Below are positions 32,733 through 43,714 of a stretch of DNA of 64,000 nucleotides, one piece after another. The translations under genes were made by a program, and so were the position numbers. Positions within the stretch are counted from its first letter, which is position 1, and each line of letters opens with the position of its first letter. The stretch covers positions 58,206,501-58,270,500 of the forward strand of contig CM060899.1 in assembly GCA_030762935.1 (NCBI GenBank), given 5' to 3'. This DNA comes from Hymenopus coronatus (Eukaryota; Arthropoda; Insecta; Mantodea; Hymenopodidae). The notes beneath the pieces are model-generated. The model was not told where the DNA came from. It saw only the letters and a list, made by a program, of their open reading frames with translations, and did no database searches.

Positions 32733-32802
32733 TTTTTAGAAGGTTTGTAAACAAGTGAGAAATAACCTATTTTACGAATCTCACACAACGCAAACAAAAA
32801 AA
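32733..32802. repeat. Shared 3' flank of H1, copy 2
   Basis: Counterpart of 29851-29923. It lies between two H1 3' ends that face each other: 32730 on plus, 32803 on minus. Confidence 0.65.
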
Positions 32803-33015
32803 ATCTGGTCTGTTACACTCACATAACTTTCTCTACCCTTTGTCCTTTTTAATAGATATACAGATATTCTTACGAAAGTTTATTTTCCCATCTACTTCAC
32901 TTCGATTGAGATAACCCTTTGCGGAAAGAGGAGGGAAATAGCGATAGTCAAATATTTAAGAACTAGACGCTATGTACTAGTCATACTCTGTCCATGCAAT
33001 CGCATGAAATAACTG
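32803..33015 (-). mobile_element. H1 3' part with deletions
   Basis: ATCTGGTCTGTTACACTCAC start. It keeps TTCTTACGAAAGTTTATT and GCGATAGTCAAATATTTAAGAAC, with about 40 bp deleted around CTTTGCGGAAAGAGGAGG. Confidence 0.55.
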
Positions 33016-33340
33016 AAGATCGACAGGACTTGAAAAAAATGATTCGTGAATTAAAAATACTTATTTGGAATAAATCCTGAATTTTAAGGCAATCTGTGGT
33101 ATATTTGCGTCTATCACTTAACATTTAGATACCTATACAAGACTGTACAATCTCGCTTAGGGTGAGCTACTTACCCGAAAAAGATTTTTTCTGGGTTTTC
33201 CATTGTCCTGAGAAGACGAATGTCGAGTAACTTTAAGCTCTATAGACCCCGAGATCATTTGAGCATCATTTCACCAATATCATCCATCGTCCAATATGAC
33301 CAACCAGGTTGAAGGACGTTAAGCTACGAAAGAAAAACAA
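33016..33340. other. No gene seen
   Basis: Unassigned DNA of mixed composition. Confidence 0.4.
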
Positions 33341-34043
33341 ATCTGATGTGTTCTATTCACATGACTTTCTCTACATCGCTGTAAAAAGTATTGTTAAAAA
33401 GCATATTCTTCTATCTACTTTATGACAATCGAGATAAACATTAGCAGAAATTGTCTTAATTATTTGCTTTCTTGTAAGTAGAAGGTAAATAAGGGAATAC
33501 ACTAGACTAAAACGACAGTCAACTCTTTTAAAAGATGGTTGCCAAGTGGTTGAAATCGTTGCTATACAGGGCAAGGAGTTTACAACTTTCCGTGTGAACA
33601 AACATTTTAAATCTGAAACAAATAACAAGTTAAATCTCAGAAATGGTCAATCCAACGAAAATGACGTACATGCCATGAATTGGGTGTTTTAACGTGGTCT
33701 ATATTTTTGTGTATTAAGTTTTTGTCTACCTCTTACGGTTTACCAGTTATGCAAAATTCAGCAAAATTCGTTCAGAATAAAGAGGTCTATAGTGGCTATT
33801 TCCAGAAAATTCAAGATATACGTTTTATTTGCCATACAAATATCTTTAATGTACGGTAGTTTAATCAAAACTGTTAGAACCTTTTTTGAGAAAATCAAAA
33901 TTTTCGAAAATTTTCCATATAAAGAATCGTTTTGGGTGGAGGTACTTTTCTCAAAATTCTCATGTCTTATCCCTGGAAGATACTAAACTTAAATACCAAG
34001 TTTGGTATTTTACCGACTTTTTGTTTTTGAGTTATCGTGTTCC

Positions 34044-34101
<58 letters not shown>

Positions 34102-34246
34102 GCTTTGGACCTTTCTCTGAAAAAATATTTTTTGGATACGGGGGACCCTAAAACGTCTATTTCCGGTGAAATCTCGGTATCGAATGTTTGGGTGGAATGC
34201 ATTATTTTCTCTATGCACTATGTATGTAGTATGTATAGAGAAAGCA
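33341..34246 (-). mobile_element. H1 copy, full length (906 bp)
   Basis: ATCTGATGTGTTCTATTCAC at 33341 to GTATAGAGAAAGCA at 34246. All internal blocks are present. Pure CA tract of about 50 bp at 34049-34099. Confidence 0.8.
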
Positions 34247-34259
34247 AAAATGTACAAAC

Positions 34260-34700
34260 ATTTTCCGAATGAAGTAGGCCATCCTACTTCAAGATACTTT
34301 TATTTGTCGTTTAAGTATTTTAAACATATGCCGTTTTAATAAACATCGTTTGAGTCATTTTCGAGAAACGCGAACTCTTAGAAAAACGTTCTGTGTAAAG
34401 GAGGTTGCGGTGGGGATCATTTTGAAAAGCTTTAAGTCACTTGCTTGAAAATTGCTGTAGGTAAATACGAGTATTAAGTGTGATACTTAACCGACCTTTC
34501 GTTTTTGTTTTTTGTTATTTTTTTGTTATGCTGTTTACATACACATAGAGAAAGTAACGCACTTACTCATACGTACGTTTTTTTCTAAAAAAAAAAAAAA
34601 GCTGATTCTGGAAACAGAAAATGTAAATTTCCGTGAAATTTCGACATTGAAGTTTGGATGGAATACAATACTTTTCCTATAAATATACGTAACAGAGCAA
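34260..34700 (-). mobile_element. H1 5' part, old and diverged
   Basis: Blocks CATCCTACTTCAAGATAC, GTTCTGTGTAAAGGAGG, TACGAGTATTAAGTGTGATACTTAACCGACC and CCGTGAAATTTCGACATTGAAG. The CA tract is replaced by CATACACATAGAGAAAGTAA, a stray copy of the terminal repeat. Confidence 0.55.
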
Positions 34701-34704
34701 ATAT

Positions 34705-34719
34705 GTACACACCCACCCA

Positions 34720-34766
<47 letters not shown>

Positions 34767-35258
34767 GTTTCAAAACGACACCAAACAAAGATATCAGTCG
34801 ATTAGCGCTCACTTAGGCTTGTCCGAAACTTGATGTCGCAACTTTCAAACTCTTCTATTTAAAGTTTTGTGTGTGTGTTTAAAAATCACACACATTTGGG
34901 ATTAGGCAGCGTAGGAACAACGATTGTCATACGCCACGTAAACAACCTCAGAATGTGCTATACGAAACACATAACAAAACCCACATGTTAAGTTTTCCAT
35001 CACTAAAGTGACCTGAGCCGCGCCGGCCTATCTATCAAAACGCCCCTACACCACGCGACTGGGACCTTCACTACCAACCGGCATCTCTCTTGTAGTGAGC
35101 CAGGCAAGTGCCATTTGGTTATGTACGACTGCCTAATCCATGGTGATTTTATGGTAGATTTTGTATGTGTCGAATTTAGAGCTGAAAATTATATTCATAT
35201 ATCACGTAAGGTATGACCAGTAAGGTCCACATCTTCGTTTGGTGTCGTTTTGAAACAC

Positions 35259-35340
<82 letters not shown>
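34705..35340. mobile_element. MITE with terminal repeats capped by CA / TG microsatellites
   Basis: Non-coding core of about 500 bp between terminal inverted repeats. Left is GGTTGTTTCAAAACGACACC (34764) and right, on minus, is GGTGTTTCAAAACGACACC (35257), continuing CAAAC.AAGAT. Outward of each repeat lies a microsatellite of matching polarity: (CA)n at 34721-34760 and (TG)n at 35263-35339. The microsatellites therefore extend the inverted repeat. No transposase frame. Superfamily not determined. Confidence 0.6.
35263..35339. repeat. (TG)n microsatellite, ~77 bp
   Basis: Uninterrupted TG dinucleotides, the longest pure dinucleotide run in the window. Confidence 0.95.
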
Positions 35341-35349
35341 TGTTCAAAC

Positions 35350-35841
35350 CCATAACAAGGAATATCTCCGCCAAAACTTTATTTAGGATAAACTGTGTTC
35401 TAACGAGATTTGCATTATTTGTGTAGTAAGATTTTGGCTGTCTTTTGCAGTTCACCAATTGTATGTTCTTTGCAAAGTAACTTAATAGCCTCACTAAAAG
35501 GCTGTAAAATTCCTAAAACAGGCATAAACAAGCAATTAATAATACAGAGGACTTCTCGACTATTACCCGAAAATTCAAAATAAGCATTTATTCTAAATGT
35601 GTTAAAACATGTGGCACATTAATAATCAAAGTCGCTTGTCATTTTTCAGAAGTCAAAAATAACGGGGTTTTTTTTTTTTTTTCGTAAAATTTAGTTTGGA
35701 GTTGGAGGATTTTCTTGAAAATCTTCATGTTGCATGCGCTTGGAAGATGGTGAGCTTAAATATCAAGTTGGGTACTTAACCAACTTTTCGTTTTTGAGTT
35801 ATGCTGTTTCAGACTCACACAGAGCAGTTCCTTTTCGTAAA
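35350..35841 (-). mobile_element. H1 body and part of 5' region, old
   Basis: Starts AACAAGGAATATCTCCGCC, has a 60-bp foreign stretch near 35465-35545 and a T-run at 35666-35681, and ends after AGTTATGCTGTTTCAGACTCAC, where the next 3' end begins. Confidence 0.55.
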
Positions 35842-36432
35842 CATCCGATGTGTTACAGTCACACGACTTTCTTTATCTATTCTGCAATAATCTATTCTTA
35901 CAAAAGCTTATTCTATCTAAACCACGCTAATCAAGATAAACATTAGCAGAAGTTTTTTATTACATATTTTCTTTTAGGTTTAAGAGGCATAAGGGAATAC
36001 ACTACGCTAAAGCGATGTCAAATCTTAAGATGGCTCATTTTAGGAAAACATTAAGTGTTGGGAAACTTGAACCAAAAACGACGAATATCTCGAGAATGGT
36101 TAACCATACAAAAAACTATGTATTGCGTAGTAGGATTTTGACTATATCTTACGGTTTGCCACTTATAGAAAAGTCATCCAGTCAGAGGCCAAGAAAATTC
36201 AAGGTATACATTTTATTTGTGGTATAATAACCTTAATATATGGAATTTTAATATAAAATGTTTAGACATTTTTGAGAAAATTGAAAATTTTACAAATTTG
36301 TAGTTGCATATTCGGAAGATATTGAACTTAAATACCAAGTTTGATGTTTAGTCTACTTTTCGTTTATTGCGTTATGCTGTTCAAAGACACGCGGACACCT
36401 TACACAAAACCTACGTACACCTTTTTCTGAAA
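35842..36432 (-). mobile_element. H1 copy lacking its 5' ~130 bp
   Basis: ATCCGATGTGTTACAGTCAC to ACACCTTTTTCTGAAA. It is cut by the 3' end of the following same-strand copy within the block just 5' of the CA tract. The CA tract itself is short (ACACGCGGACACC). Confidence 0.6.
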
Positions 36433-37237
36433 ATCAGATTAGCTACATTCACATGCTGCTACATTCTCTATACTGCAGCGAACTATTCTTACAAAAGCGT
36501 ATTCTTCTATCTAGCGCATGCTTATCAAGATAAACATTGGCGGAGATGGTTTTATTATGATATTCTTTCCATGTACAAAGGAAATACAGTACGTTAAAGC
36601 GATAGTCAGCTGTTTTAAAAGTAGGTCGCTATGTGATGGTCTGAATTTCGTTCATGTTTGATCAGGATAAAACATATTTATGAGTAATGTCTTCCCATTT
36701 GAGAACATTTTAGGAATTGGAAAATTGAAAACTGTGACACTAATATCTCAGATATGGTTAGCTCCACATAAAAAGTGCATTAGCATAAATTGTGTGTTTT
36801 GACCAAATGACTCCTTTTTAGTTACAAGTTGTCTATTTCATACAGTTTACCAGTTATGCAAAAGTCATTCAGAATTATCACGAATTCAGAGGTCATTCCA
36901 AGGAAATTCAAGATATACAATTTATTTCACTTATAAATATGTTTAACATGCAGTATTTTAATCAATATCGTTAGCTATGTTTTTGAGATTATCAATAGTT
37001 TTGAAAATGTTTCTATATAAAGAGTAGTTTGGGGTGGGGGATTTCTTGAACAGTTTCGTATCCCACCCTCGGAAGACGTTGAACTTAAATGTCAAGTTTG
37101 ATATTTAACCGACTCTTCGTTTTTGAGTTATGCTATTCTAGATGCACACACATTCACTCCTTCAACGTTTTGTAAAAGATGCTATCGTTTTAATCAGGAG
37201 TAAACATTTATTCCCTGCGAAATCTTAGTATCTAATT
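36433..37237 (-). mobile_element. H1 copy lacking its 5' terminus
   Basis: ATCAGATTAGCTACATTCAC start, worn. The body is complete to CGAAATCTTAGTATCTAATTG. The 5' terminus of an opposite-strand copy follows directly. Confidence 0.6.
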
Positions 37238-38082
37238 GCTTTCTCTATAGCACATGGTACGTAGATAAAGAAGGCATTGCACTTCACTTAAAAATTATAT
37301 TCCGAGATTTCACCGGAAATATACTTTTAGGATCCCTGTATTCAAAAAAGGAAAAATTAGAAAAAAGTCTGTGTGTTCATCTTTGAGTGCGATAACTAAA
37401 AACAATAGCATAAAATACTGAACGTGATATTTAAGTTTACTGTCTTCCAAGAATGCGACACGAAGATTTTGAAGAAAATCCCCCCCAAAACTACCCTTTA
37501 CATGGAAAAATGTTCGCAAATACTGATTTTCTCAAAAACGGCTGTAACGTTTTGATTAAAATACCGTATATTAAAGATATTTACCTGACAAATAAAAGAT
37601 ATATCTTGAATTTTCTGGGAATAGCTTCTGAAGACCTCTTCATTCTGGATGACTTTTGTATAACTAGCAAACCGTAAGATATGGACAAAAACTGACACAC
37701 GAAAAATATATATCTCATTAAAACACACAATTTATGTCATTTAAGTTTTTTTAGAGTTAACCGTTTTCGAAATATTCTGAGTATTGATTTCAGTTTCTAC
37801 TTTTCTCAAAAGGGAGACAACTTTCTTTTTGTTTATTTTTGTTTATTCTTAGCAAGCAAAGATAACCGAATTTCAATTGTTTTACTCAGCGACAGGATTT
37901 TAAGAAATGACTATCGCTTTAGCCTAGTGTACTCCCTTATCCCTTTCTACTTACAAAGAAGTAATAGACCAATCCTAGCATTGTTTATTTTGATTAGCAT
38001 GACGTATATAAATGAATAATCTTTTGTAAGGTAAGTTTGTTTGTGGAACAGCTAGAGAAGTCATGTGAATGGAACACATCAG
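37238..38082 (+). mobile_element. H1 copy, full length
   Basis: CTTTCTCTATAGCACATGG at 37238 to CATGTGAATGGAACACATCAGA at 38082, 845 bp. The GT tract is short, and the palindrome AATACTGAACGTGATATTTAAG is decayed. Confidence 0.7.
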
Positions 38083-38831
38083 AATTTTTTTTTGTTTTTG
38101 GATGGATTTTGTTGAACGATAACAATGTTGCGAGCATGGGCACGCGTTTAATGGTTGGCATTACAAAGCATCGGTCTAATGGAAGCTCGTCGACTCTCAA
38201 CCTATGACCATCAAGTTTCAATAGGTTAGATAATGGGGAAAAGTGCATTCCAAAACCTCTTGAAGCATTTAATCCGGTATCGCCAGGCACCGCCATTAAG
38301 TTTCTCTTTCAGCTCATCAGTTCTTTCTGATTCACTGCTGTAAACGTATTTAAAATATGCATAATTAGAATATCAGCGACATTGTCTGGGAATGCACAGG
38401 AAATTCACTGCTACCTTTTCCACTAAGGTAAAAATCACCGAGAAAGGTGGTTAGACCACGATGTTAGTAATGGAGATGCAACAAATGCTGTCCGATCCGG
38501 ACGGTCGAGATCGTTAACGGGAGGTTTGCGGTTCAAATTCCACCACGAACGAACTCCTTGGACGGTCTATTGGAAGAGTTAATCATAATAAAAGTGCAAT
38601 AATTCCAACTGGCCAAACGATTAAAGGTATTACTACAAAACCTAAGAATCTAATAGCTGATATAGCCCAAATTATACCATAATTTCCAAATGCTTTCTTT
38701 TTGATTTTTAAAGATTTTCCTTAGAAGTCCTACCAATGCCGGGGTAGTTATCCTAAACTTAGAACATAACTTTCCAAAGTTTCTTTCCCAATTATCTTTT
38801 CATTTTATATAGGGTTATTAAATTATAAGGT
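38083..38831. other. No gene seen
   Basis: Unassigned. The short frame at 37994-38296 overlaps H1 and is not supported. Confidence 0.4.
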
Positions 38832-39205
38832 AAGGCGAGGGATTAGACCGCTCGCCTCCCATCTAGGCGGCCAGGGTTCGACCCCAAGCGCCCACATGTG
38901 GGATTCGTGGTGGAGGAAGCGGCGTCTGGGCGGGTTTTCTCGGTTCCTCCTGTTCCCCCGCCATTCGTTCTACCAATTGCTCCATCATCACCTTTTCAAT
39001 CATCATTTTCGCTTGCATGTTATATCATTCACTTCCTCATATTCATGCCTAGCTATGGGCCGACCTCTCCACTCTGTGGTTTCGTGCCGTAGGCTCCCTG
39101 ACAGGTGGGGGAAACCAGAGAACCCGGAGAAAACCCACCCCTGTGCCGCTTTATCCACTACAAATTCCACATGCGGTCGCCTGGGATCAAACCTTTGGTG
39201 AGAGG
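38832..39205. mobile_element. SINE-B fold-back: forward copy plus inverted head
   Basis: Forward SINE-B (38832-39100) runs from a worn A box and GGGTTCGACCCC to GTGCCGTAGGCTCCCTGACAGG. The sequence then reverses into GGGGGAAACCAGAGAACCCGG ... ACCACATGCGG...GGGATCAAACC (39105-39200), the minus-strand middle and head of the same family. The result is a natural inverted repeat of about 100 bp arms. Confidence 0.7.
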
Positions 39206-40524
39206 CGAAAGCTTCGGCCGTGTCGATAGGCAAATGCTGGGTAGTTTCTCTTTTATCACGACTTTCCTGTCCAATATTCCGTACACCCATCATTTCCTAG
39301 GGTTCTAGGACTAGGCGACAGACTTCGGTTGTTGCGGTTGGCCGGTGAATGCGCGTTTTTTCAGCTTTCCTTCGTTACAGAACTTCTCAGTTAGGATCAC
39401 CTACGAGGTAGGCCCGAGCAGCGCCATATGCGTTAATACTGAATACGTTAGGGACTTTGTCATATGCTTGCACCCATCGTCATCCGGATTTGGTCGCCCT
39501 TCAGATCTCTCCCCTCATGCCTCCCTCCCAGGGGTCTTGGTAGAAGCACAGGGGCCATGTCGCCTGCGTGCGCTACTATGCTCCGTTCGTATGTACCTTT
39601 TTACCTTTTATGGATTTTTAAAGATGTCAATTGAATCAATGTTGTCGATTCCGGAATCCCTTTATTATGAATGTGCTTCGCCGTAAACATAGTTTTGTTT
39701 CAAAGTACTATTTATTCTGCTAATTCTCAAAACTATACTCCGCGCTCATGATAATTCTCATTTTGTGCGTTAATAATTTTAAAATGTAGCTTTTATAGCG
39801 GATAGACTTCAGTATCTGACGTATGCTCGATTTTGAAATTCGTGTTTCACGAGCAATTTTTATGTCAAGGGACACCGAAATGATAAAAGTGACTTTCAAA
39901 AATATTAAAACTGGAGCTGTAATAATTTATGCAGGCTTTACCAGCAACAAAAGAAGTATACATACCAATTTTAATTTAAATATGTGTTTTTATTTTGGCT
40001 ATATTAATTTATTCTATTTAACTAGCTAAATGCAAAGGCTATTGATATTGAACTAGATACGCCATTTTTTGAAGAAAAAAATTCTTTAAAACCTTTGCAA
40101 TACATTTTATGGTTGAAGTTTTACTATTGTGGATAGTTTTTTTTTAAAAATATTTATATCACCAAGTACTAAAACGGGGGGGGGGGCATGATTATACTAA
40201 TTTATGTTTAAAACAAATAAATGACAAATATAAAAATTCCAACCACATTCTGCAGTGGTTTGGGAACATTTTTTAGGCCTTCAGCTGTATTTTTGTAGGA
40301 GATTTGTAGATTTTGAATATGGGAAAATATAACAAAAATATGAACCTGAGAAAAGTGGTTTTACATTTTGAAATAAGGGGTCTTTTAACCAGCGCAAAGT
40401 ATTAAAAATGACATTCGCCTCAGGGGACTCAAAAATATTAACTTTAAAGTTTGGTGCATTTTTTGCAGCAAAAACAAAAACAAACAACAAAAAGCACGGC
40501 GTTTTTGACTAAAATCGAGAAAAA
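39206..40524. other. No gene identified; GC-rich patch then AT-rich DNA
   Basis: 39206-39690 is GC-richer than its surroundings and contains a 113-codon frame (39345-39686) without recognisable motifs; it may be an unrecognised repeat. 39700-40520 is AT-rich with a G10 run near 40175. Confidence 0.35.
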
Positions 40525-40649
40525 ACTGTTGTATTCCATTCACATGCCTTTCTCTAGCTGTCCGACAAACAAACTTTTCTTACAAAAGAGTAATCTTTTC
40601 ATCACGCTAGAACAGCTAGAGAAAGTCATGTGAATGGAACACACCAAAT
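40525..40649. mobile_element. Miniature H1 fold-back (125 bp, two 3' ends)
   Basis: Left arm ACTGTTGTATTCCATTCACATGCCTTTCTCTAGCTGT-type 3' end, read inward for 80 bp. Right arm AACAGCTAGAGAAAGTCATG...GAACACACCAAAT, the reverse complement of the 3' terminus. The 5' end and the whole body are missing. Confidence 0.65.
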
Positions 40650-40752
40650 TTTATTATATAATCATCGTAATTAGATTTTGCCTAATAACAAAGAATATTT
40701 AGAATATGAATTTGTCAACAAACATAAAGCAAACCTGTCTCTTGAAGAAAAA

Positions 40753-40899
40753 ATCTTATGTGTTCCATTAACATGAATTTCTCTACATTTCGGTAACAAA
40801 TTATTGTTAAAAATTTATTCTTCCGCCTACTTTATGATAATCGAGACACACAGTAACAGAAATTGTCATTACTTGGTTCCTTGTAAGTAGAAGGGAAAA
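40753..40899 (-). mobile_element. H1 3'-end fragment, 147 bp
   Basis: ATCTTATGTGTTCCATTAAC to GTAGAAGGGAA. It is truncated at the same position as 1298-1447 and followed by the same type of copy. Confidence 0.65.
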
Positions 40900-41691
40900 A
40901 TTTGATGTGTTCCATTCACATGATGTTCTGTAGCTGTTGAGCAAACAAATTTTTATTCAAAAGAATAGTATTTTATCTACACTATGCTAATCAAGATTAA
41001 CATAAGCAGAATTAGTTTTATTTCTTGCTTCCTTGTAAATGGAAGGGAAGTAAGAAAATGCACATACTAAACCGATGGTCTAGTCCTTTAAAAGCCGGTC
41101 GCTGAGTGAAACAGTTGAAAACCCATTCTCTTTGCTTGCCAGGAGTAAACAAACAAGAAACGAGAAGAAAGATGTCTTACCGTTTGAGAAAAGTTTAAGT
41201 GGCTTAAAATTAAAACCAATACTCCGTAATATCTCGAAAACGGTTAACTCTACAAAAGAAATGTATATGATATATACGGTGTGTTTTAATGAGAACTACC
41301 TTTTTTGTGCAGTAAGTTTTTGTCTATCTCTTACGGTTTGCTAGAGAAACCTTAAACATAAGGTATTTTAATCAAAATCTTTTGAGAAAATCAAAGTTTT
41401 CGAAAAAATGGTCCATGTAAAAGGTTTTGGGGGTGGTGGGATTTTCTTGAATATTTTGTGTCGCATCCTTGGAAGATACCTACTCAACTTAAATATCAAG
41501 TTTGGTATTTAACCTATGTTTCGCTTTTGAGCTATGCTGCTCACAGACACACAAACGGACCTTTTTCTAAAAAGGTTTTTTAATCAGGGGGTGTCAAAAC
41601 AGGTATTTCCGGAGAACTCTCGATATCGAATTTTTGGGTACAATACAATACCTCCTCTATACTCTATGTACATAGTACGTATAGATAAAAT
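40900..41691 (-). mobile_element. H1 copy with a ~75-bp internal deletion
   Basis: ATTTGATGTGTTCCATTCAC to TACGTATAGATAAAATA. The segment between CTTACGGTTTGCTAG and AGAAACCTTAAACATAAGG lacks the CCAGAATAAAGAGG...TTCAAGATATAC block. The CA tract is very short (CAGACACACAAACGG). Confidence 0.7.
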
Positions 41692-42119
41692 AAAAATTGG
41701 TATACAAGATGCATATAATGATGCAACCATGGTTTCTTCAGAGCATTCATTAAGTGACTCATAATAGACTGGAGTTGAACAATAGGGCATTCGTATAAAT
41801 TACCATTAGCGTGTCCTCCACGTCGCACTTCGTGTATTACTAGAATCAGTGAGTTTAGTTTTGCTACCTAGAATGAGCGGACAGGATATCATGCACCTTT
41901 TGAAGCCTCAAGGAACTGATTATAGCCGGAAGATGTTTCAAGGAGGGTTGTGAAACAAAGCAGAATAATGAATGACTGGAGCTAAACTTTTATTACGTCT
42001 CAGGAGCTTTACAGGAAAGCATGAGCTTTTTATAGATGGCTCTGATGTGCAACATTGTTCCGGAGGAAGATAACTTAGAGGCTATGGTTGTAGGCATCCT
42101 TCTAACGCATCATCCTAAT
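41692..42119. other. No gene seen
   Basis: Unassigned DNA between an H1 copy and a SINE cluster. Confidence 0.4.
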
Positions 42120-42720
42120 GATATAATCGCCTTCCTTGATTTAGGGATAATATGCTAGCCTCTGGTTCCCAAAGTCGCGGGTTCAAACCTGGCGGAGGGT
42201 GATGGATTTTTTCGGGCGAAAAAATCCTTAGCATGGCTTTTTTCGTTTTGTTTCGTAATCGGCTTGTCCTTCCCGTATTTTGTATGACTGACACCCCCCT
42301 AGGACTTACAAGCCAATGTCTAGAGGCCAGAAGCCTGTCGGGGAGCCAACGGCACGAAACCACAGAATGGTGAACCTGTTTCGAGAGGTCGACCCGAGCC
42401 AGGCATGAACATGAAGTAGATGATATGAAATATAAGCGAAATTGATGATTGGAAAGGTGATAATGAAGCAATCGGTGGGGTGAGTAGCGGGGGAAACCGG
42501 AGGACCCGGAGAAAACCCGCCCAAGCGCCGCTTCGTCCACCACGAATCTCACATGCGGGCGCTTGGTATCGAACCCGGGCCGCCTAGATGGGAGGCGAGC
42601 GGTCTAACCACTCACCCGGGCTTCCTTCGTAAGGGAAGTAAAGCCGGTGGTCCTGTGTCATAGGTTTACGTCATGTAACAGAACCTCAAGCCTGAAAAAG
42701 ATGTCTCTGAGGTTTTATAT
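42120..42720 (+). mobile_element. SINE-A copy split by SINE-B
   Basis: Head at 42120-42245 (B-box-like GGGTTCAAACCTGG, then GATGGATTTTTTCGGGCG and CTTAGCATGGC). It is interrupted by a minus-strand SINE-B and resumes at TTCCTTCGTAAGGGAAGT (42621), then TAGGTTTACGTCATGTAA. Confidence 0.75.
42246..42618 (-). mobile_element. SINE-B nested in SINE-A
   Basis: 373 bp. Minus-strand head at 42560-42618 (GAGTGGTTAGACCGC, GGGTTCGATACC), tail CCGATTACGAAACAAAAC. Flanks GGCTTTTTTCG (42235-42245) and GGCTTCCTTCG (42619-42629) form an 11-bp target duplication with two differences. This shows that SINE-B was active after SINE-A. Confidence 0.8.
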
Positions 42721-43321
42721 CCCCAATCGTATTAATGATCTCTTTTATTGTAATATTAAATAGTTTTAAAGATATAGGTTTTCCTCGAATAAAAAATATC
42801 GGTTTTTGACTTTTATCTCTTTTTATAATTCTATTAATTCAGAATTTGTTTTTGTATAACTTACATGTTTAATAATTATTGCTTGTTTAGCTGAGGAGGT
42901 TTAAGTTATATATTTGGACATAATTAGTTATCGAGGTAGATAAAGTATTTATTTAGTATAAGTGCACTTGATTTCCATTCAAAAGCCCTAATAATTAAGA
43001 ATAATTTATTTATTTTAAAGCTTTATTTATTGCAAGTTGCCTCTTAGACAAGTCTTAGCAAATACAAAAATTATAAGAACACAAATGGTTGAATATAGCA
43101 ATAAGAAATTGAACAATTTACAATAAACAGTGTCAAAATTCTAGTTATAATGTTATAAGTGAAATAGTGGAAGCACATGGATAATTGTTAAATAATATCT
43201 AAACACATTGATAACGAAGACTAAAAGGAGATTCCTTAAAATAGCTATTGACTCCTTCAAAGCAGAAGTACTCATTGATTTAATATCTACGGTGTGTAAG
43301 CATAGCATTTTGCACATATCG
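42721..43321. other. AT-rich DNA, possible minus-strand transcript or LINE tail
   Basis: A minus-strand frame of 79 codons (43153-43392) starts inside the hairpin. The reverse strand continues to TTGCAATAAATAAAG (near 43020), which resembles a retroelement or mRNA 3' end. No protein motif is recognised. Confidence 0.25.
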
Positions 43322-43441
43322 GCAATTGATTTAATTGTATTTTCACACAAGCTGTGTGTAGGACAGGAGTTGGACTGACTGTACGTATCCAACTCCTGTC
43401 CTACACACGGCCTGTGTGAAAAAACAATTAAATCAATACCA
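43322..43441. repeat. Strong hairpin, ~53-nt arms
   Basis: GGCAATTGATTTAATTG...CACACAAGCTGTGTGTAGGACAGGAGTTGGA pairs with TCCAACTCCTGTCCTACACACGGCCTGTGTGAAAAAACAATTAAATCAATACC across a 13-nt loop, with few mismatches. The right arm is the start of the tRNA-containing repeat unit at 43388; the left arm is an inverted copy of the same start. Confidence 0.8.
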
Positions 43442-43714
43442 ATTGACCATATCTAATAGTTGGCTAAACTATGAATCCTGGGTCTTAAAGAATTTACAAC
43501 ATTGTAAGTCGCTATTGGGGTTGTCATCTCAAAATAATTTGAGATCACCTTGTGGTTTACCGGGAAACATGAGAGTCAGTTGAGAAATTCAATGCTATGC
43601 CGGCATGTTGCCATGGTAGCTCAGTGGTAGAGCAACGGGCTAGAGACCGGGAGATTCGTGGTTCAAATCCCGGTCATATCATTGCATTTTTCAGTCTGAC
43701 TCCACCTATTCAAC
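43388..43714 (+). repeat. tRNA-containing repeat unit, copy 1
   Basis: Unit begins TCCAACTCCTGTCCTACACACGG. It then has TTGGCTAAACTATGAATCCTGGG, AACATTGTAAGTCGC, TTTGAGATCACCTTGTGG and GGAAACATGAGAGTCAGTTGAG, and ends in a tRNA-like block (43612-43680: TGGTAGCTCAGTGGTAGAGC, then GTGGTTCAAATCCCGG) plus CAGTCTGACTCCACC. The acceptor and anticodon stems do not pair well, so it is a repeat rather than a working tRNA gene. Confidence 0.65.

Noticed and set aside
39345..39686. 113-codon frame as a gene
   Set aside because: GC-rich patch beside SINE-B, no splice context, no motif; more likely an unrecognised repeat.
42115..42552. 145-codon minus-strand frame
   Set aside because: It lies wholly inside SINE-B and SINE-A, and the same residues appear in frames over other SINE-B copies (38896, 47001, 50856, 61050).
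43612..43680. Functional tRNA gene
   Set aside because: D- and T-arm-like motifs are present, but acceptor and anticodon stems do not pair and the block is part of a longer repeat.
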